From: Lepas anatifera
Lineage: Eukaryota; Arthropoda; Thecostraca; Lepadidae
Assembly: GCA_034440635.1 (NCBI GenBank)
Contig: JAOTON010000770.1
Coordinates: 434,001-498,000, forward strand
Direction of reading: 5' to 3'
Length of the DNA: 64,000 nucleotides
Below the pieces are notes generated by a model. It saw nothing but the letters and a program-made list of their open reading frames with translations, ran no database searches and had not been told where the DNA came from. Position 1 is the stretch's first letter. Every line of letters starts with the position of its first letter. The translations under genes were made by a program, and so were the position numbers. Of this stretch, positions 44,531 to 56,600 are shown in pieces.

Positions 44531-46648
44531 TATTGCTAGTGTACATACATGGATATATGGCTCCGGAAAATAAGTAATAGAGTCTTAATTTTTCTAGCGA
44601 ATGGTTGTTTGCTAAAGCTGTTTTCAATGCCTGTCATCGTCGATTCTTTAATCCTCCTTTTCCTGGTTGAATTAAAAATTAGTGTTTTCTCAGGAAGAGC
44701 TATTCATATTCCGATGGTAAGTACTTTTGAGACGGTTTTGCTTAAAAATCGTGCCTTGCTTCTATTATCCGAAAAAATATGGATATGCGTTTCCTTTTTT
44801 ACTTTCTCATTACGTTAATAACATATCACCCAGGTCATTAGTGCCTATATTAAGCCAAAAACGATGTTATGTAAGTATAACGTTCGTGAAATATTTTTCG
44901 GGACATGCCTAGAGCATGTCAAGACTGCGTTTTCCACTTGGTAGCTACCTAGTCGAGAGATTACTGCTACATTTCCGTGGAAAGAGGTATAAGCAGTGTT
45001 AAGACAATAACAAAGAGCAAACAAATATCCTTTGCAGTGCGAGTCGTAAAAAATGCACTTGCGACTTAACAATAGCTTCATGCAAGAATATTTACCCTGT
45101 TTGCGCACGGCTCTGAGCTGTAACGTGCGCTGATTTTAGCACGTCTCATACTCCTTCATAATCAATAAGCTCCTCTGGAATCCCTACATAATCTCTGGCA
45201 TCTTCAGACGTTTTGGCGTCGATCGACTTTCAGAACAGCCTGGCGGCCGTTTATTCGCGGAACTGCCCCACCGTGCGGAGAGGCCCACGCTCCGTAACCG
45301 ACGGGTGTCCGCTCTCTGCTGGAGGCCTCATCACGCACCTGCATTGCCATTCAAGGCGCGCATGTGTCGGGCCATTCAAACCTCAGACCACATGCGTATC
45401 GTCATCCATACAGGACGCCGATTCACAGAGACCGGCAGGGAGGCACCGCCCGAGACGCAGCCGCCGACAAAAACACCACCCCAAAAACCTGAGAGTATTG
45501 GGCGGCGAGGAGTCACCTGCTGTCTTCGCCAGTCAAACGTTACCCTGCAAATGAGGATTATTTGCGGGATTCCCTTAACCTGTAATGGTTCAACAGAGAA
45601 TAATGCACAATAAGCTAATATTCGAATTAGCAAGAAATGGCCTGCTACATGTATCATATGGCTCACATTTATGACTCAGTAACTGCGATTTTAGACGACT
45701 TTGGCTGTGTGAACGATCCCATCTCTGAGAGACTCATCACAATTATCATATGTTGAAATTGCCACTGTGGCATTAGCCGACGCGACGTAATAAAATGTTG
45801 GTGCCTTGTCTACCCTTCAAAAAAAAGCTGTAAGGCATTTGTGTCATTGACAAGAAGCCCTTCCTCCAGCTTGGTAAAATTCGGGGGAGGCTTGAAAGCT
45901 GCACATTGCAAGTGAAATCACCTTATTTTCTCCTCAATCAACTATATTTGTTTCGATTTGGTGTTTGCAATGCTGTTGCCAAAACTAATTATCAACTCTA
46001 GTGCCCAGTTAGCTGTTCGTGAATATCTTACAGGTAAAAATGAGTAATGAATGCTGAATATTTATTCACGAACCCTAGGGCTGCCCATAAAAATCACTTC
46101 GAAATTTCCTAGTTTTTCTTTGGGGGGAAGGGGACTGTTTGGATGAAAGTGAGCATGGAAAATAATTGTTAGATAAGGTTTTAAAAATATCTAGTTTTTC
46201 TACTAAATTACTTTACAGAGTCTTTTGGAGACTGTTCTTTAATTTTGCCCATTATCAGAGTTTAATGGCACAGTAACTAAGAACTTTAAGCATGTCAAGC
46301 AGTGTCTCGTTTAGTTTATCTCGATGAGGAGAAATCAAGTGTGACAGACTTTACCTATGCCAGGCGCCTAGTTTTCTACGGAGCTTAAGCCTTGTACATT
46401 TGGAATTGGCCGATGAAATTGGCTCATAAGCCGGTGAATTAGGCACCGACAACTATTTGAGCGGCATTGAAGTTAACAAGCACAGCGGGGAGGGTTCCGG
46501 CGTCAACGCCCAGTGGAGGGATGGGGATATTAAAGTGACCCCCGAGATCTCGATATTTCAAAAACCAAGAAAAACACCCATTTGGAGGGGCATGGGGATT
46601 ACGGTGATCTAAATTATAGCTAAGTTGCATTAACCTAGGTCAACATCT
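40431..46648 (-). other. Part of the 10.2-kb intron of Drak-like copy 2
   Basis: This stretch has no recognised exon. GC-rich patches at about 42,180-42,700, 43,330-43,520 and 45,200-45,500 contain open frames on both strands, as GC-rich DNA does, without recognisable protein motifs. A (TA)n tract lies at 44461-44528. The rest is AT-rich and unassigned. Confidence 0.45.
44461..44528. repeat. (TA)n microsatellite, 68 bp
   Basis: An uninterrupted alternating AT tract of 34 repeats, within the large intron. Confidence 0.97.
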
Positions 46649-47472
46649 TTAACACGCGCATTGACGGGGGTCTGAGCCACCTTCGCATTGACGGGGAGGC
46701 GGGTACCCGCCCCCCCTAAGATCTCGAGAACCACGGTAGGTAGCGAAAAACGGTAAACGGCGTTGGGCTGCCCATCCACTTTTCCATCGAAAACATTTGA
46801 ACCATTTTTTGTCAGGTCACATTTAAGGTCACGAGAGGTCAAAACATGCCGTCATAGGGATAACATGTAGATTCAGTTTTTCGGCCATTACATCTGGACA
46901 AGTAAAGATAGAGCAAAACGACTTGAACTATATGAATCCTCTCAGCAAGCCGAATCGAATGATATATAATTTGACCTGACCTGAGGTCAGGTCAGGGTCA
47001 AATTATATAAAATGCATACCATTCGAACGGCAAAGCCAAGGCGAGTCTAATGCAGCTAAAATGAATGCTCTATCACCATCCGTTACTGAGTTATTCCGTA
47101 AAAAACATTTTTCATATGTATTTCCAATGGATAGGTCATGCCTCGTACCTGACCTTAGGTCATCGATATCAAAAATACCGGAACATATTTTAGAGAACTC
47201 GGTGGGGCCATTATGTGATATGAGTTTCAATCGGATAAGTTCACCTTGCTCCTACTTATGCTATCTTAAACTTTTTTTGAGATCGGGTCACTTGACCTAT
47301 ACTGGTGAACTGACCTGACATGACCTAACATTAGCATTTTCACAGAAGTTGTAAAAATGATGAGGGAAAAGGTATACCAAGTACGGCGGCGCTACGCACC
47401 ACCGTTTTTCTGCTATCTCCGAAAAAACCCGAGGGGGACGGGTACCCGTCCCCCCGTCAATGCGCGTGTTAA
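46649..47472 (-). mobile_element. TTAA-bounded MITE, copy 5 (reverse orientation)
   Basis: This 824-bp copy has TTAA at both ends. The end with the doubled CGCATTGACGGGG motif lies on the left here, so the element is inverted relative to copies 1-3. The internal half-site palindrome is at about 46,975-46,998. It lies in an intron of the minus-strand kinase copy, as copies 1-3 lie in the plus-strand copy, in the same orientation relative to the gene. Confidence 0.85.
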
Positions 47473-49040
47473 GGTCAAAAGAAGTCGTAAAAGCCAAATC
47501 TGAGTCGTGCTGGAGACCTATTGGGAAATGCCGTGATTATGCTGAAAAAAGCCGAAAAAGACACCAAAAGCGGACTCAGCTCATAGAAGGAAAGTCCCAA
47601 ACAATTTTCTGAAAGTATGAGGGCAAGGTCATTTAAGGTCACTGACCTATCAGGTAACAATATGTCATATTCCCAATACTGTAAAATATAACTGGCACAA
47701 TAACAGCTCTTGGGCGGGAAATGAGGCCTTGAACTGTAAAAAATTTGACCTTGAGCTGCAAGCTTGACCTTGATGTTGAACAGCCCTTACTATGAAGCCA
47801 TAACAAAATACGTTACACTGAGTAATGCCATCTGACGGGATACTGGGTTCAATAACCTTGACCTGTGACCTATTACTTAGACTTAAGCTTTCATGTGGGG
47901 TGACCTTGACACATAACCCGATTACATGAGGTTATTACGCCACCACTCACTCTACAGTGCAGGAGAACTGCTGCGAACGAGCGATTACAACAGTCGCAAA
48001 ATATAGGTCTGACTTTGAAGTTTAAAAATGGCAAAAAATATCGACTAATTTTTAGATTTTATTCACCAATCAACATGCTCATACATTCTCTCAACTGTAG
48101 CCAAGTATCGTTTTCTGGCGGCAAACGGTTTTCCGACCACCTTAAAAAGCGGGGGGAGCGCACTTTAGGACCCCTTCGCCGTGCATGGTCTTCCAAGCAT
48201 ACCAATGGCTCCGTTTCTGACGCCGAAACACACTTTCCGAGTGGCACAGCAAACAAGGAGGCATGGGCCGCCGATTATATCTCCTTGAAGATTTCCCGAC
48301 TTCCGCAACTAAACGTCAATGTAGGCATTTAAAATATGTCTTGAATTTGTTTGTTGCCCGTGTTAATAGCTTTATACTGCACTTATTCAGTTCAACTGGC
48401 CTCAGGAAGCCCTAAAGTGCAATTTTTATTTTACCGTGCCGCTAAATTTGGCGGATACAACTTCAAATGTGAACACCCCAACCATTTCCCAGAACCTGCA
48501 CCCCAGCGAAGTTGCTCCGACATTATGAGCCGCAACAAAACACTTTCAGTTCCGCTCGTTCCTGCATGATCACATTCGAATTCCATGCATCGCAGACGAT
48601 GTTGTTTTCCAGCGGACCACCCACCAGCAGGCGCTCTAAACGAGCAAGGGAGGAACGACAATGCTGTCCAATCAGGGACTGAATACCTCGGCAACGACCA
48701 ACACCTGACCAGGTGACCTGTCGATTCGGACACGAATGAACGGGGAGCTCACGACGTATAGGCAAACGCCTCGTTGGAAAACTCGACCTTAGTGCTGGCT
48801 TTAATGTGTCACGAAGTATCTAAGCGTTTGCTACTGTATCAGGGTTGTCTGTGTCAATGGTTAAATAGTATTTAAATGACATCTTGCATCACACTGTGAA
48901 AACTTGATGTAATTTGGCCCTGGGCTGCATAGTTTTAGAATGACATTGCTACAAATAGTCTGTGAATGGCCTAAAGTCATTGTTATGGTTAAGATGAAAG
49001 AAAAAAACAAGAATTCAAGTGTTCATGTTATGCTGTGGAT
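47473..49040. other. Intronic sequence with a GGTCA-rich segment
   Basis: From 47473 to about 47915 the sequence contains many TGACCTT/AGGTCA words and may belong to another decayed TTAA-type element, but no second end was found. The remainder (to 49040) has no recognised feature; the open frames at about 48,015-48,330 are not supported by any motif. Confidence 0.4.
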
Positions 49041-49976
49041 CAGGGCTGCCAGTTTGGCTCTTTTGGGATCAAACATGCCGAACTCGGCCCCCGATTTAGA
49101 CCCAGATTTATTCGGTTGGTCCTTGGTTGGCCCTTTTGGTTAATTTCTTACTAACAGTTGGCTCCTGAGCTATTTTTGGCTGGTCTTTCATCTAAATCTG
49201 GCTTCCTTTTGTTTTTGTATTATTTTTGTTATTTTTTATACGGAGCACCAACACCACCGATATCAAAAGGAGCGTACCAGCAGAAAAAAAACTTTAAGGG
49301 CGGAACTGTGTTGGCTACAGCTGATGGAAAGAATGTAGCGACTTATTGAGATTCAGGGCATATCTCCTTAATTTCTTTTGTAATAGGTAAAGGGACGATC
49401 TCATAGGACTTGTCCCATGGGCAGTTATTTTACGGTAAAATATGTCGCTTAAGCATTTATCTAATCAGTCAAATACTGTTGATTACCAAATTTAACTGTA
49501 AAAAGATGACTCAATATAAACCCTCTGTCCAAGTGGTATTCCGGGCACAACGGAACCGACACTATATCCCTAGAATTCCTGTTCAAATTAACAAATAACA
49601 AATGTCAAAAATATGTTTTCGAAATTATTTTCAAACCATACAGTCTCAGTGGCTTAGTGCATGAAGAGACGCTGAGAAAATGGCCTTCAGTTCAGCAGTG
49701 AAAAATCCAAGCCCTGGTTCTCTGCTATGACCAGTGACAGTCAATACTGAGACAGCAGTGTGACTATCGGATTTAATGCTGCTAACTTGTCAAAATCTTC
49801 TCAAGCTGTTGAAAAATAGCGTTTTATTGTTTTTATGTTCTTTGGTGAGCCTATAAGGGGCATCCAGCCACAAAAATGTCGTTTTGTATCCATTTGGCTC
49901 TTTGAATAAAAACGGAGTTTGCCTTTTTCTGGCTTAGTTTGGCTGTTTTTTCACTAAGAAAAACCTGGCAGTCTAG
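49041..49976. mobile_element. hAT-type MITE with perfect 8-bp target duplication
   Basis: The element begins CAGGGCTGCCAG and ends CTGGCAGTCTAG, a short imperfect inverted repeat of hAT type. It is flanked on both sides by CTGTGGAT (49033-49040 and 49977-49984). Inside each end the sequence GTTTGGCT and its complement recur, giving extended subterminal similarity. The 936 bp have no transposase, so it is non-autonomous. A perfect target duplication implies a fairly recent insertion. Confidence 0.82.
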
Positions 49977-50399
49977 CTGTGGATATAAGTGCAACTCCAG
50001 CAGCGACTGTATGCAGTAGGTAACACATTGCCCATAATCACGTAATTAGGTTAGTACAGCTTTCAGGACCAGTGCCTGCGACATAAATATCAATAGTAAT
50101 TTTCATGATTGCTTCAAAGTTTTTTTTAAGTCATACATGTCTTTTTATGTCAGCGACGCCAAATAAAGAAATTCAGGAAGGCAGACAAGAAATTCCAGAT
50201 CTGGGCATGACCAATCTGAATGGAACATCCTGGTATCGAGCTCAAAACAAGAGTTTTACGTACCAAAAACACACATAAGAATGAAAACACCTCGACTGAC
50301 TTTTGATACTGCGCTTGCAGGTGATTTACCGACTGATGCTGGGAACAACAATACTTGTTGGCGGTGGCATTTCTCTCACGTTGGGCTGACGCAACTCAC

Positions 50400-50448
50400 C
50401 AAAGGTCCGCCGCCAACGTCACCGGATCGAAGCGCAGGATCTCCGGCG
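50400..50448 (-). CDS. Drak: Drak-like kinase copy 2, APE-motif exon
   Basis: This 49-nt exon encodes (A)PEILRFDPVTLAADL(W) between a TTTGGTTTCAG acceptor (above 50448) and a GTGAGT donor (below 50400). It matches the plus-strand exon at 499-547 in length and phase but differs at 10 of 49 bases, with three amino-acid changes (Ala/Pro, Ile/Val, Met/Leu). The next exon upstream, with the catalytic loop, was not found between here and 64000, where copy 1 has it only 281 bp away. It is either beyond the window or lost. Confidence 0.8.
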
Positions 50449-50637
50449 CTGAAACCAAAGGACAGGTATCATCACTCTGCCACGCGGCCCAGCACAAAAA
50501 CAAACGCTCAGCACCCACTCTGACGTGCAACCCTGTCCCAAAGCACGCACACGGACACAACTTCTTATACACTGTCTGTTTAGATCGATGGAATGTAGAT
50601 AGATGTTGATGGTCTAGAGACAAAATGGACTGGTCAT

Positions 50638-52023
50638 GCTAACCCTCGTCCCGGCGAGGGGTGTTTGAACAGCCCATCGAGTTTTCCGGTGGTACAAAAA
50701 AAGAACACCGGAGCAAAGCCTAGTCGTACATGGCACACCTTATTGCCAATAAATTCTGCATCTTTTCCCAAAAATTTTGAGGTTGATTCATCTCAGATCA
50801 GGTCACCAGTGCAGGTCAAGTGATGTCACCTCCCAAAACGATTAAGATAGCATCAGTAAGATAAGGGTAAATCTATCCAACTGCAACTCATATTACATAA
50901 TGGACCCACCGAGTGCTACACAATATATTCCAGGATTTTTTTTCATATGGATCACATAGGATCAGGTACAGATCATGACTCCCTTTGTAAATGCATGGGG
51001 GAAAACGGGATTTTCTAAAACAAAAAACTGACTCTTTCTTTAGATACGGCTTAGAATACCTTCCCTATTCCTTCAATCACAATATCCTGAGCCCCTCTCC
51101 CGGTTCATGTTGCAATTTTGTTCCTGTGACCTCGGAGAGGTCATATGTGGCTAAGTGGTCCCAGATGTATTCAGTAGTAGTAAGTAGTCCCAGCAGGTTC
51201 TCCGACTTGGGTCAATAACTTCGAAGAAAATGATGATAAAGCTTTCATTTTGATAGCATTTAGTTTTTATTGTTACTGTGAGTCACTTGATATGCATATT
51301 GAATATGTCTTGTTAGATGGTGACTTTGACCTGTTGTGTTTGTTTTTGTATTTATTCAGAATATATGAGCAACAGGATGATCCTACTTACAGCTCAATTC
51401 ATTTGATAAACTTTACATAAGTATTTACAAGAGATTACGAACACATAGCCACATGTACAGGTACAACCTCGGATGCATCACCTTCAAATAAACATGTAAA
51501 TATTAAAAGAAAAACATGATGTCATGAAATAGTGAAATCCTAAGACCAATGAGTTCACTAAAACGGGTGATCCCTAAGATATCTAATGACGGAGGAGCTA
51601 AAAGATGAGAAAGAAGAGATAAAAGGGTGAACGGAAGGATACGTGCTGACGTGATGATTAGATCTGGTCTGGTCTTAGATCTGGTTATTTCCATGTTGTG
51701 ACCTTGTATGGTCATATCATAAATCATTCGGTTCACCGTAACTAGAAGACACGAATGATACCTGAACATTGGTTTTAACTCAACTCTGTCAGACGCTAGA
51801 GTCCAGAACCTCATCTTTTTGTCACCTTCTTTACCTGTCATTACATCAATATTGACCTGAGCCAAAAAGTGATCAGGGTATATTTTGCTTGATTACTATG
51901 AGCTATCCATGAACGTTCGCGGTTTTTGACTCTTCTGCATAGGAGCCGAGATCGGGGGAGTGTTTGAACCCCCCTCCCCACCGGGACGAAGGTGGCTCGG
52001 TGGCCCGCCGGAGCGGTTGTTAA
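50638..52023. mobile_element. Degenerate TTAA/CTAA-bounded element, fourth family
   Basis: The left end is CTAACCCTCGTCCCGG and the right end, inverted, is TTAACAACCGCTCCGG. Both ends carry CGTCCCGG and TGTTTGAAC motifs in inverted order. The left TTAA has mutated to CTAA. A GGTCACCAGTGCAGGTCA segment at about 50799-50816 matches the corresponding part of the five-copy MITE family (AGGTCACCAGTACAGGTCA). The length is 1,386 bp and no transposase is visible. Confidence 0.5.
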
Positions 52024-52871
52024 AGGGAATGTGGCACGTAGGTCGAATCCTGGAATTTAGTGTAATTAGGCGTATTTTTAGTAAAAAATAATGAAACCAC
52101 TCATAATTTCTCTTAAAAAATGCACAATATTGTACAGCTCAATATTTTGCTTTTTAAAATACTCCTCTAGGAAAAGAGATAAATATCTGCCTGTGGATGA
52201 TGTCATGATCTGACAACCACTACCATACTCGAAACGCATCAAGGGCTTCGATTGGCTGATGCTCATCTTGAAGTCAGCATATGTCGTCACACCAACAGCC
52301 ATGACAACTGTGGCCTGCTGCTAAGGGTACATGAGGGGTACATTGTGGGTAGGTTTTAGCTTTTTCTACGGAAATATCGAGTTCCAAGACGAATGATATA
52401 TTGAGTACCGGGTTTTCCAACTTACTTTACAACTTGGTTATCTCAGTTAAAATCGCGTTATGAAGATGCCACATTTTTTTAACCCACTACCCATTTAAAA
52501 GGTAGGCAGGAGTGCCCTTCCGTACCCATGCGACCAAACTACAAATTTTCCAGTTGTAAATTTGGGACATGTTTGTTAATATCTTGATTGAAGGTCGCAC
52601 CACTCCCCGCTCCATTTATTCTAAAGTTGTTTACTGAGTATTTCCCCAAGTCTCTCCCGAAAAGAATAGTAGAACTAGTAACATTCGAGAGAAACTTGGG
52701 TACTCTAAAGTTGGTATTAGTGGATTAAAGTTTTTCAGGGTTAAATAAGAAACTCATAAAAAGAAAAAAAATTGGTTAGTCAATGGCTATGAGAAAACTA
52801 GGCAGCGAGATGAAAAAGAATCACAAAATAGGAAGTACTTGATAGCTTGATTTTTTACCTGAATCCATTTA
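52024..52871. other. Spacer with no recognised feature; holds LINE 3' tail
   Basis: The part next to 52872 is probably the 3' UTR of the minus-strand LINE. The remainder is AT-rich and unassigned. Confidence 0.4.
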
Positions 52872-54905
52872 CTATTGATTCCCCTCCTGGGATCGATATT
52901 GGTTCCTAAAATGTTTTCTGATAATTTTCTTTAATGTATATTTCTGCAATGGAACATCATCAAGATTTGGAAAAATCGGACATATTATCTGGTTCCACGC
53001 TGTTGGAGCTGAACATGATATTGAAAATGATCTGTAGTTCGTTGTTGCTAAAGGAACATGAAAATGTTGTACTAGGCGAGTGTTTGCAGAACGATGATAT
53101 TGAAAGAGTGATGAGATGGCAAATGGTAGTGATTGACTTAAAAATCTTGATAGAATTATAATTTTCTGTTCAGTAATAATATCATTGAGTTTTAACAAGT
53201 TCAGTTCAACAAAAAGTCCATTTGTTGGATGGTAAAAAGGTTTCTTCATAATTATTCGAACTGCCCTTTTTTGAAGTTTCATTAGCTTATCTAAATGCGT
53301 TTGATAATTGCTTCCCCATACAACTGCGCAGTAATTGAAGTATGGTAGCACAAGAGTGTTATATAGACAGATAAGTTCTCGTGATTCTAAATAATATTTT
53401 GCTCTACTCATTACTCCCAGATTTCTACTGATCAGAGCTGCCATGTTGGCCACATGAGCATCCCATTTCAAATTATCTTCTACCAGGACACCTAAATACT
53501 TAACCACTTTTTCTTTTCCTATTTCGACTCCATTCAGTTTTATTTTTATGTCAGTAAAGTCGCTTTTAGAATAAATTTGGTAGTGTGATTTCTCGGCGTT
53601 AAGCGATAGACGGTTTGATTGAAACCACTGCGTCACTTTTGGTAGAAGAGTGTTTATTTTTTGTTGCAAAAGGTTTTGATTTTCCGCTGTTACTACAATG
53701 GCTGTATCGTCGGCAAAATGATAAAAGACGGCCTGTTCCGAAACACGATATAAATCATTCACATATAGAATAAACAATAGTGGGCCCAATATCGAGCCCT
53801 GTGGTACTCCCGTGGTGACTATTTTCCGATCTGAGAATATATCTTTAAATTTAGTCAATTGACACCTATTTTTCAGGTATGAACACACAATGTCATAAAG
53901 TTTTCCACGAACTCCAAGAAAGTGTAATTTTTCTAAGAGTATTCTGAAACTAACAGTATCAAATGCTTTTTTTAGATCTAGAAAAATTCCACAAGAAATC
54001 TCACCTCTTTCTAAACATTCCGTAACAGTGTCATATAAATGGGCAATTGGCATGTAGGAGCTATGTAGCTTACGAAATCCAAATTGTAATTTGTAAAGAA
54101 TGTTGTTTGCGTCTAAATATTCAACTATGTATTGATGTAATATCTTCTCCAGAATTTTAGAGAAGATTGGAAGTAAAGATATAGGTCGATAATTGTTGAA
54201 CCTATCCTTGTCTCCAGATTTATGAATCGGAATAATCACCGCAATCTTTAGCAAATCTGGAAATATTCCAGTTGATAAGCAGAGATTAAAGAAGTGTGCC
54301 AAATTAATTAAACAACATTGGTATGTCGATTTCAAGATCCTAGAACTTATCCTATCTATTCCTCCTCCAACAGCATTTAAAGAGTTTATTATATTTTCGA
54401 TTTGCTCATTATTTGTTAAGACATTATTCTGAAATACATCATATGTAGGGGGCTGCAAGTAGTCAAGTGCGCTTTTGTCCGAGGGATGAATCTTTTCCTC
54501 TAAAGTGGTTCCAACGGAGCTGAAGAAATCATTAAAACCATTTGCAATCTCCTGGTTATCTGTCAGTGTTCCTTGGCTTGTTTTGAATGTTACCGGATAG
54601 TCATTATTTTTGTGTTTCTTATCAATTAGTCCATTTCGTAATTTCCATGTTTCTTTTCCATTTCCTTCATTTGCATCAAAAGAGTCTGTATAATATTTTC
54701 TCTTTGCTTCTCTTGTAATTCCTGTCAGAACGTTACGGTATCTTTTATATGATTCCTCTAGCTGTTTTAGTTCTGGGTCATTCTGATTTTTAAGCTTTTT
54801 TGAAATATACTTTCCTTTAAGTGATAAGAGTGTGCTGCTGATCCTCAAGAGGCCAGTATATTTTATGTTTAGAACATTAAAAACAAGTATCAAAACTACA
54901 CTCAT
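52872..54905 (-). mobile_element. LINE reverse transcriptase with an unbroken 677-codon frame
   Basis: This single open frame of 677 codons covers the RT part of a Jockey/CR1-supergroup LINE. Motifs in order are NNYRPISLLPIFSKILEK (237-254), LDLKKAFDTV (309-318), TTGVPQGSILGPLLFILYV (364-382) and the catalytic FADD (397-400). The thumb (VVKYLGVLVEDNLKWDAHV) and a C-terminal region with YFNYCAVVWGSNY follow. The endonuclease is absent: homology begins at about residue 18, so the copy is 5'-truncated and the first ~17 residues are probably chance sequence. Unlike the other LINE copies here it has no frame break, which makes it the youngest. It is in the same orientation as the minus-strand kinase gene. 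Confidence 0.88.
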
Positions 54906-55519
54906 TTTGCCAGACCTTCAAAATAAGACTTATTTTGAAAAAAAACTTATTTTACCGTGGCTTATTTTGGCCCATCTTTTGAGGAGAATGAGCTCTCAAA
55001 AGACCTGCTGAAGACATGGTTCCAGGCTGTTTATTCCAAGGAGAATGACCTAAGGTACTGAAGAGCTAAAAGTGTACAGTGAAAGGTGACAGGAGAGAAA
55101 AACAAACGCTAAAAAAACAGGAGACGATACCCAAACTTACGCGAAAACATAAGTGGACCTTCCGTGTTCAAGACTTTTCAGCGGAAAGATAATGCAAAAA
55201 TATATTATTTATTTTATTTATTTATTTATTTTATTTATTTATTTATTTATTCATATCACCAACAGATGCATATCCATTTACAGGCGACGTCGGAGCCTAA
55301 AAATAAACACAATATGCTTCAAGTAAATGACACGTATCTCACACGAGAACAATAAAATGCATCACCCTAGGTTACGATGTTCCTCCCCGAGTATAAATAA
55401 TAGTGGCAAAAAATGAATTAAAAGCTACAGAAAATACATGGTCTAGAAATTAACTGCTGGGGCGACAGCGCTAGCTCGCAGCAAAAAAAGTACATGGGGG
55501 TAAACATAGGGGTACATGA
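54906..55519. other. Spacer with (TTTA)n tract
   Basis: A TTTA/TTTATT microsatellite lies at 55201-55251. No gene is seen in the rest. Confidence 0.6.
55201..55251. repeat. (TTTA)n microsatellite
   Basis: An imperfect ATTT/TTTA tract of about 50 bp. Confidence 0.9.
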
Positions 55520-55582
55520 GGTTAGGATAGGTTAGGTTAGGTTAGGTTAGGTTAGATTAGGTTAGGTTAGGTTAGGTTAGGT
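55520..55582. repeat. Interstitial TTAGG telomere-type repeat
   Basis: There are about 12 units of GGTTA, a rotation of TTAGG, with a few variants (GGATA, GATTA). TTAGG is the ancestral arthropod telomere repeat. It directly abuts the 3' side of the minus-strand LINE fragment that ends near 55585. Confidence 0.85.
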
Positions 55583-55584
55583 AT

Positions 55585-56038
55585 GTTAAAACATTGACTT
55601 TAAAATTGCTATAAGATTCTACAAATAGGTCGGAGCCGGAACATGATAAGAAGACATTCATTGCCCGCGGGATCCGAGACAAAACCTCCTGGCCCACAGT
55701 GTTCACGCGTCCGCGCCGCTCCGCGAAAAAGATGACGCGTGTGAGTTGATCGAGATGGCAAGTGTAGAGGAAATTTGCTTAACACAATTTCAGAGTCTAT
55801 TTTTCCACAATAAAAGCTTTTTAGAAAGAGCAGATCGTGTTGAATTCTTCGAGATCCAAGAGTTGTTCCGCCAAAATGATGCATGAGAGCGTCATAGGGC
55901 AATGATAAGGATGGTCTGATTGTGTGATGATTTAGCCATAGAAGGAATTTGTGGTGCACTCAATCAACTCGCACGCCGTGAGATTTGGCTGCACCTGCCC
56001 AGATCACGCTGCAGTACTCCAGATGAGAGTATACTTTG
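55585..56038 (-). pseudogene. 3' fragment of a Jockey/CR1-like LINE
   Basis: On the minus strand this gives YSHLEYCSVIWAGAAKSHG, one stop, then HHKFLLWLNHHTIRPSLSLP and FPLHLPSRSTHTRHLF. These match the C-terminal region of the LINE at 3155-5209 (LEYCSVVWAGAAK, IQHKFLMWLANHV, FSLHVPSRTTRN). It is cut at 56038 by a GGCC-rich repeat. Its 3' end is followed within a few bases by the TTAGG tract, so the tract lies where a LINE tail would be. Confidence 0.75.
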
Positions 56039-56600
56039 GCAGAATATGCTGTAACCCAGCCAGCAATTTACCTCCGGCCCCGACCTGGCACAGCTTGGGC
56101 CAGCGCGGGCACGGAGCTCCGGCACATGTAGGGCTGTTGTCGGGTGTAACTCAGGAGTTGAAACAACTTTCCCGACCTGGCCCAGAGCTGGCCCAGAGCT
56201 GGGACAGAGTTACCGCTGCCCGACTTGGCCCGAGTTGTGCCCGACAACGGAGCTGGCCCGCTCCGTGACGGAGTTATTAGCCATTTGTGTAACTGCGTGC
56301 CAGACCTGACCAGCTCGGGCCAGCTCCTCGAGACATTGCGGGCCTGGCCCTAGTTATTGGTAGTTGATGGGTTCTCGCCAGAGCTGGGCCAGAGTTACTG
56401 CTGTGCATTTCTACTGCGTGCCAGATCAGGCCAGTGCAGGCCAAAGCGGGCCTGGCCGTAGTAATTGGTAGTTGATGGCACTGTTCAGAGCTGGGCCAGA
56501 GTTCATTGTTTGTATTAATACTACGTGCCAGATCAGGCCATTTCGGGTCAGCGCGGTTCCGACCCTAGTTATTGGTAGATGGTGGTTACGACATGCTGGT
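56039..56600. repeat. GGCC-rich degenerate tandem repeat
   Basis: Three or so degenerate units of roughly 110-130 bp each carry CTGGCC, GAGCTGGGCCAGAGTTA and TAGTTATTGGTAGTTGATGG-like words (about 56,310-56,590), preceded by related sequence. Its left part begins CCCAGCCAGCAATT and includes CTCCGTGACGGAGTTAT. Both words, or near matches, recur in the spacer of the palindrome at 61898-62120, so the two belong to the same repeat family. Confidence 0.65.
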
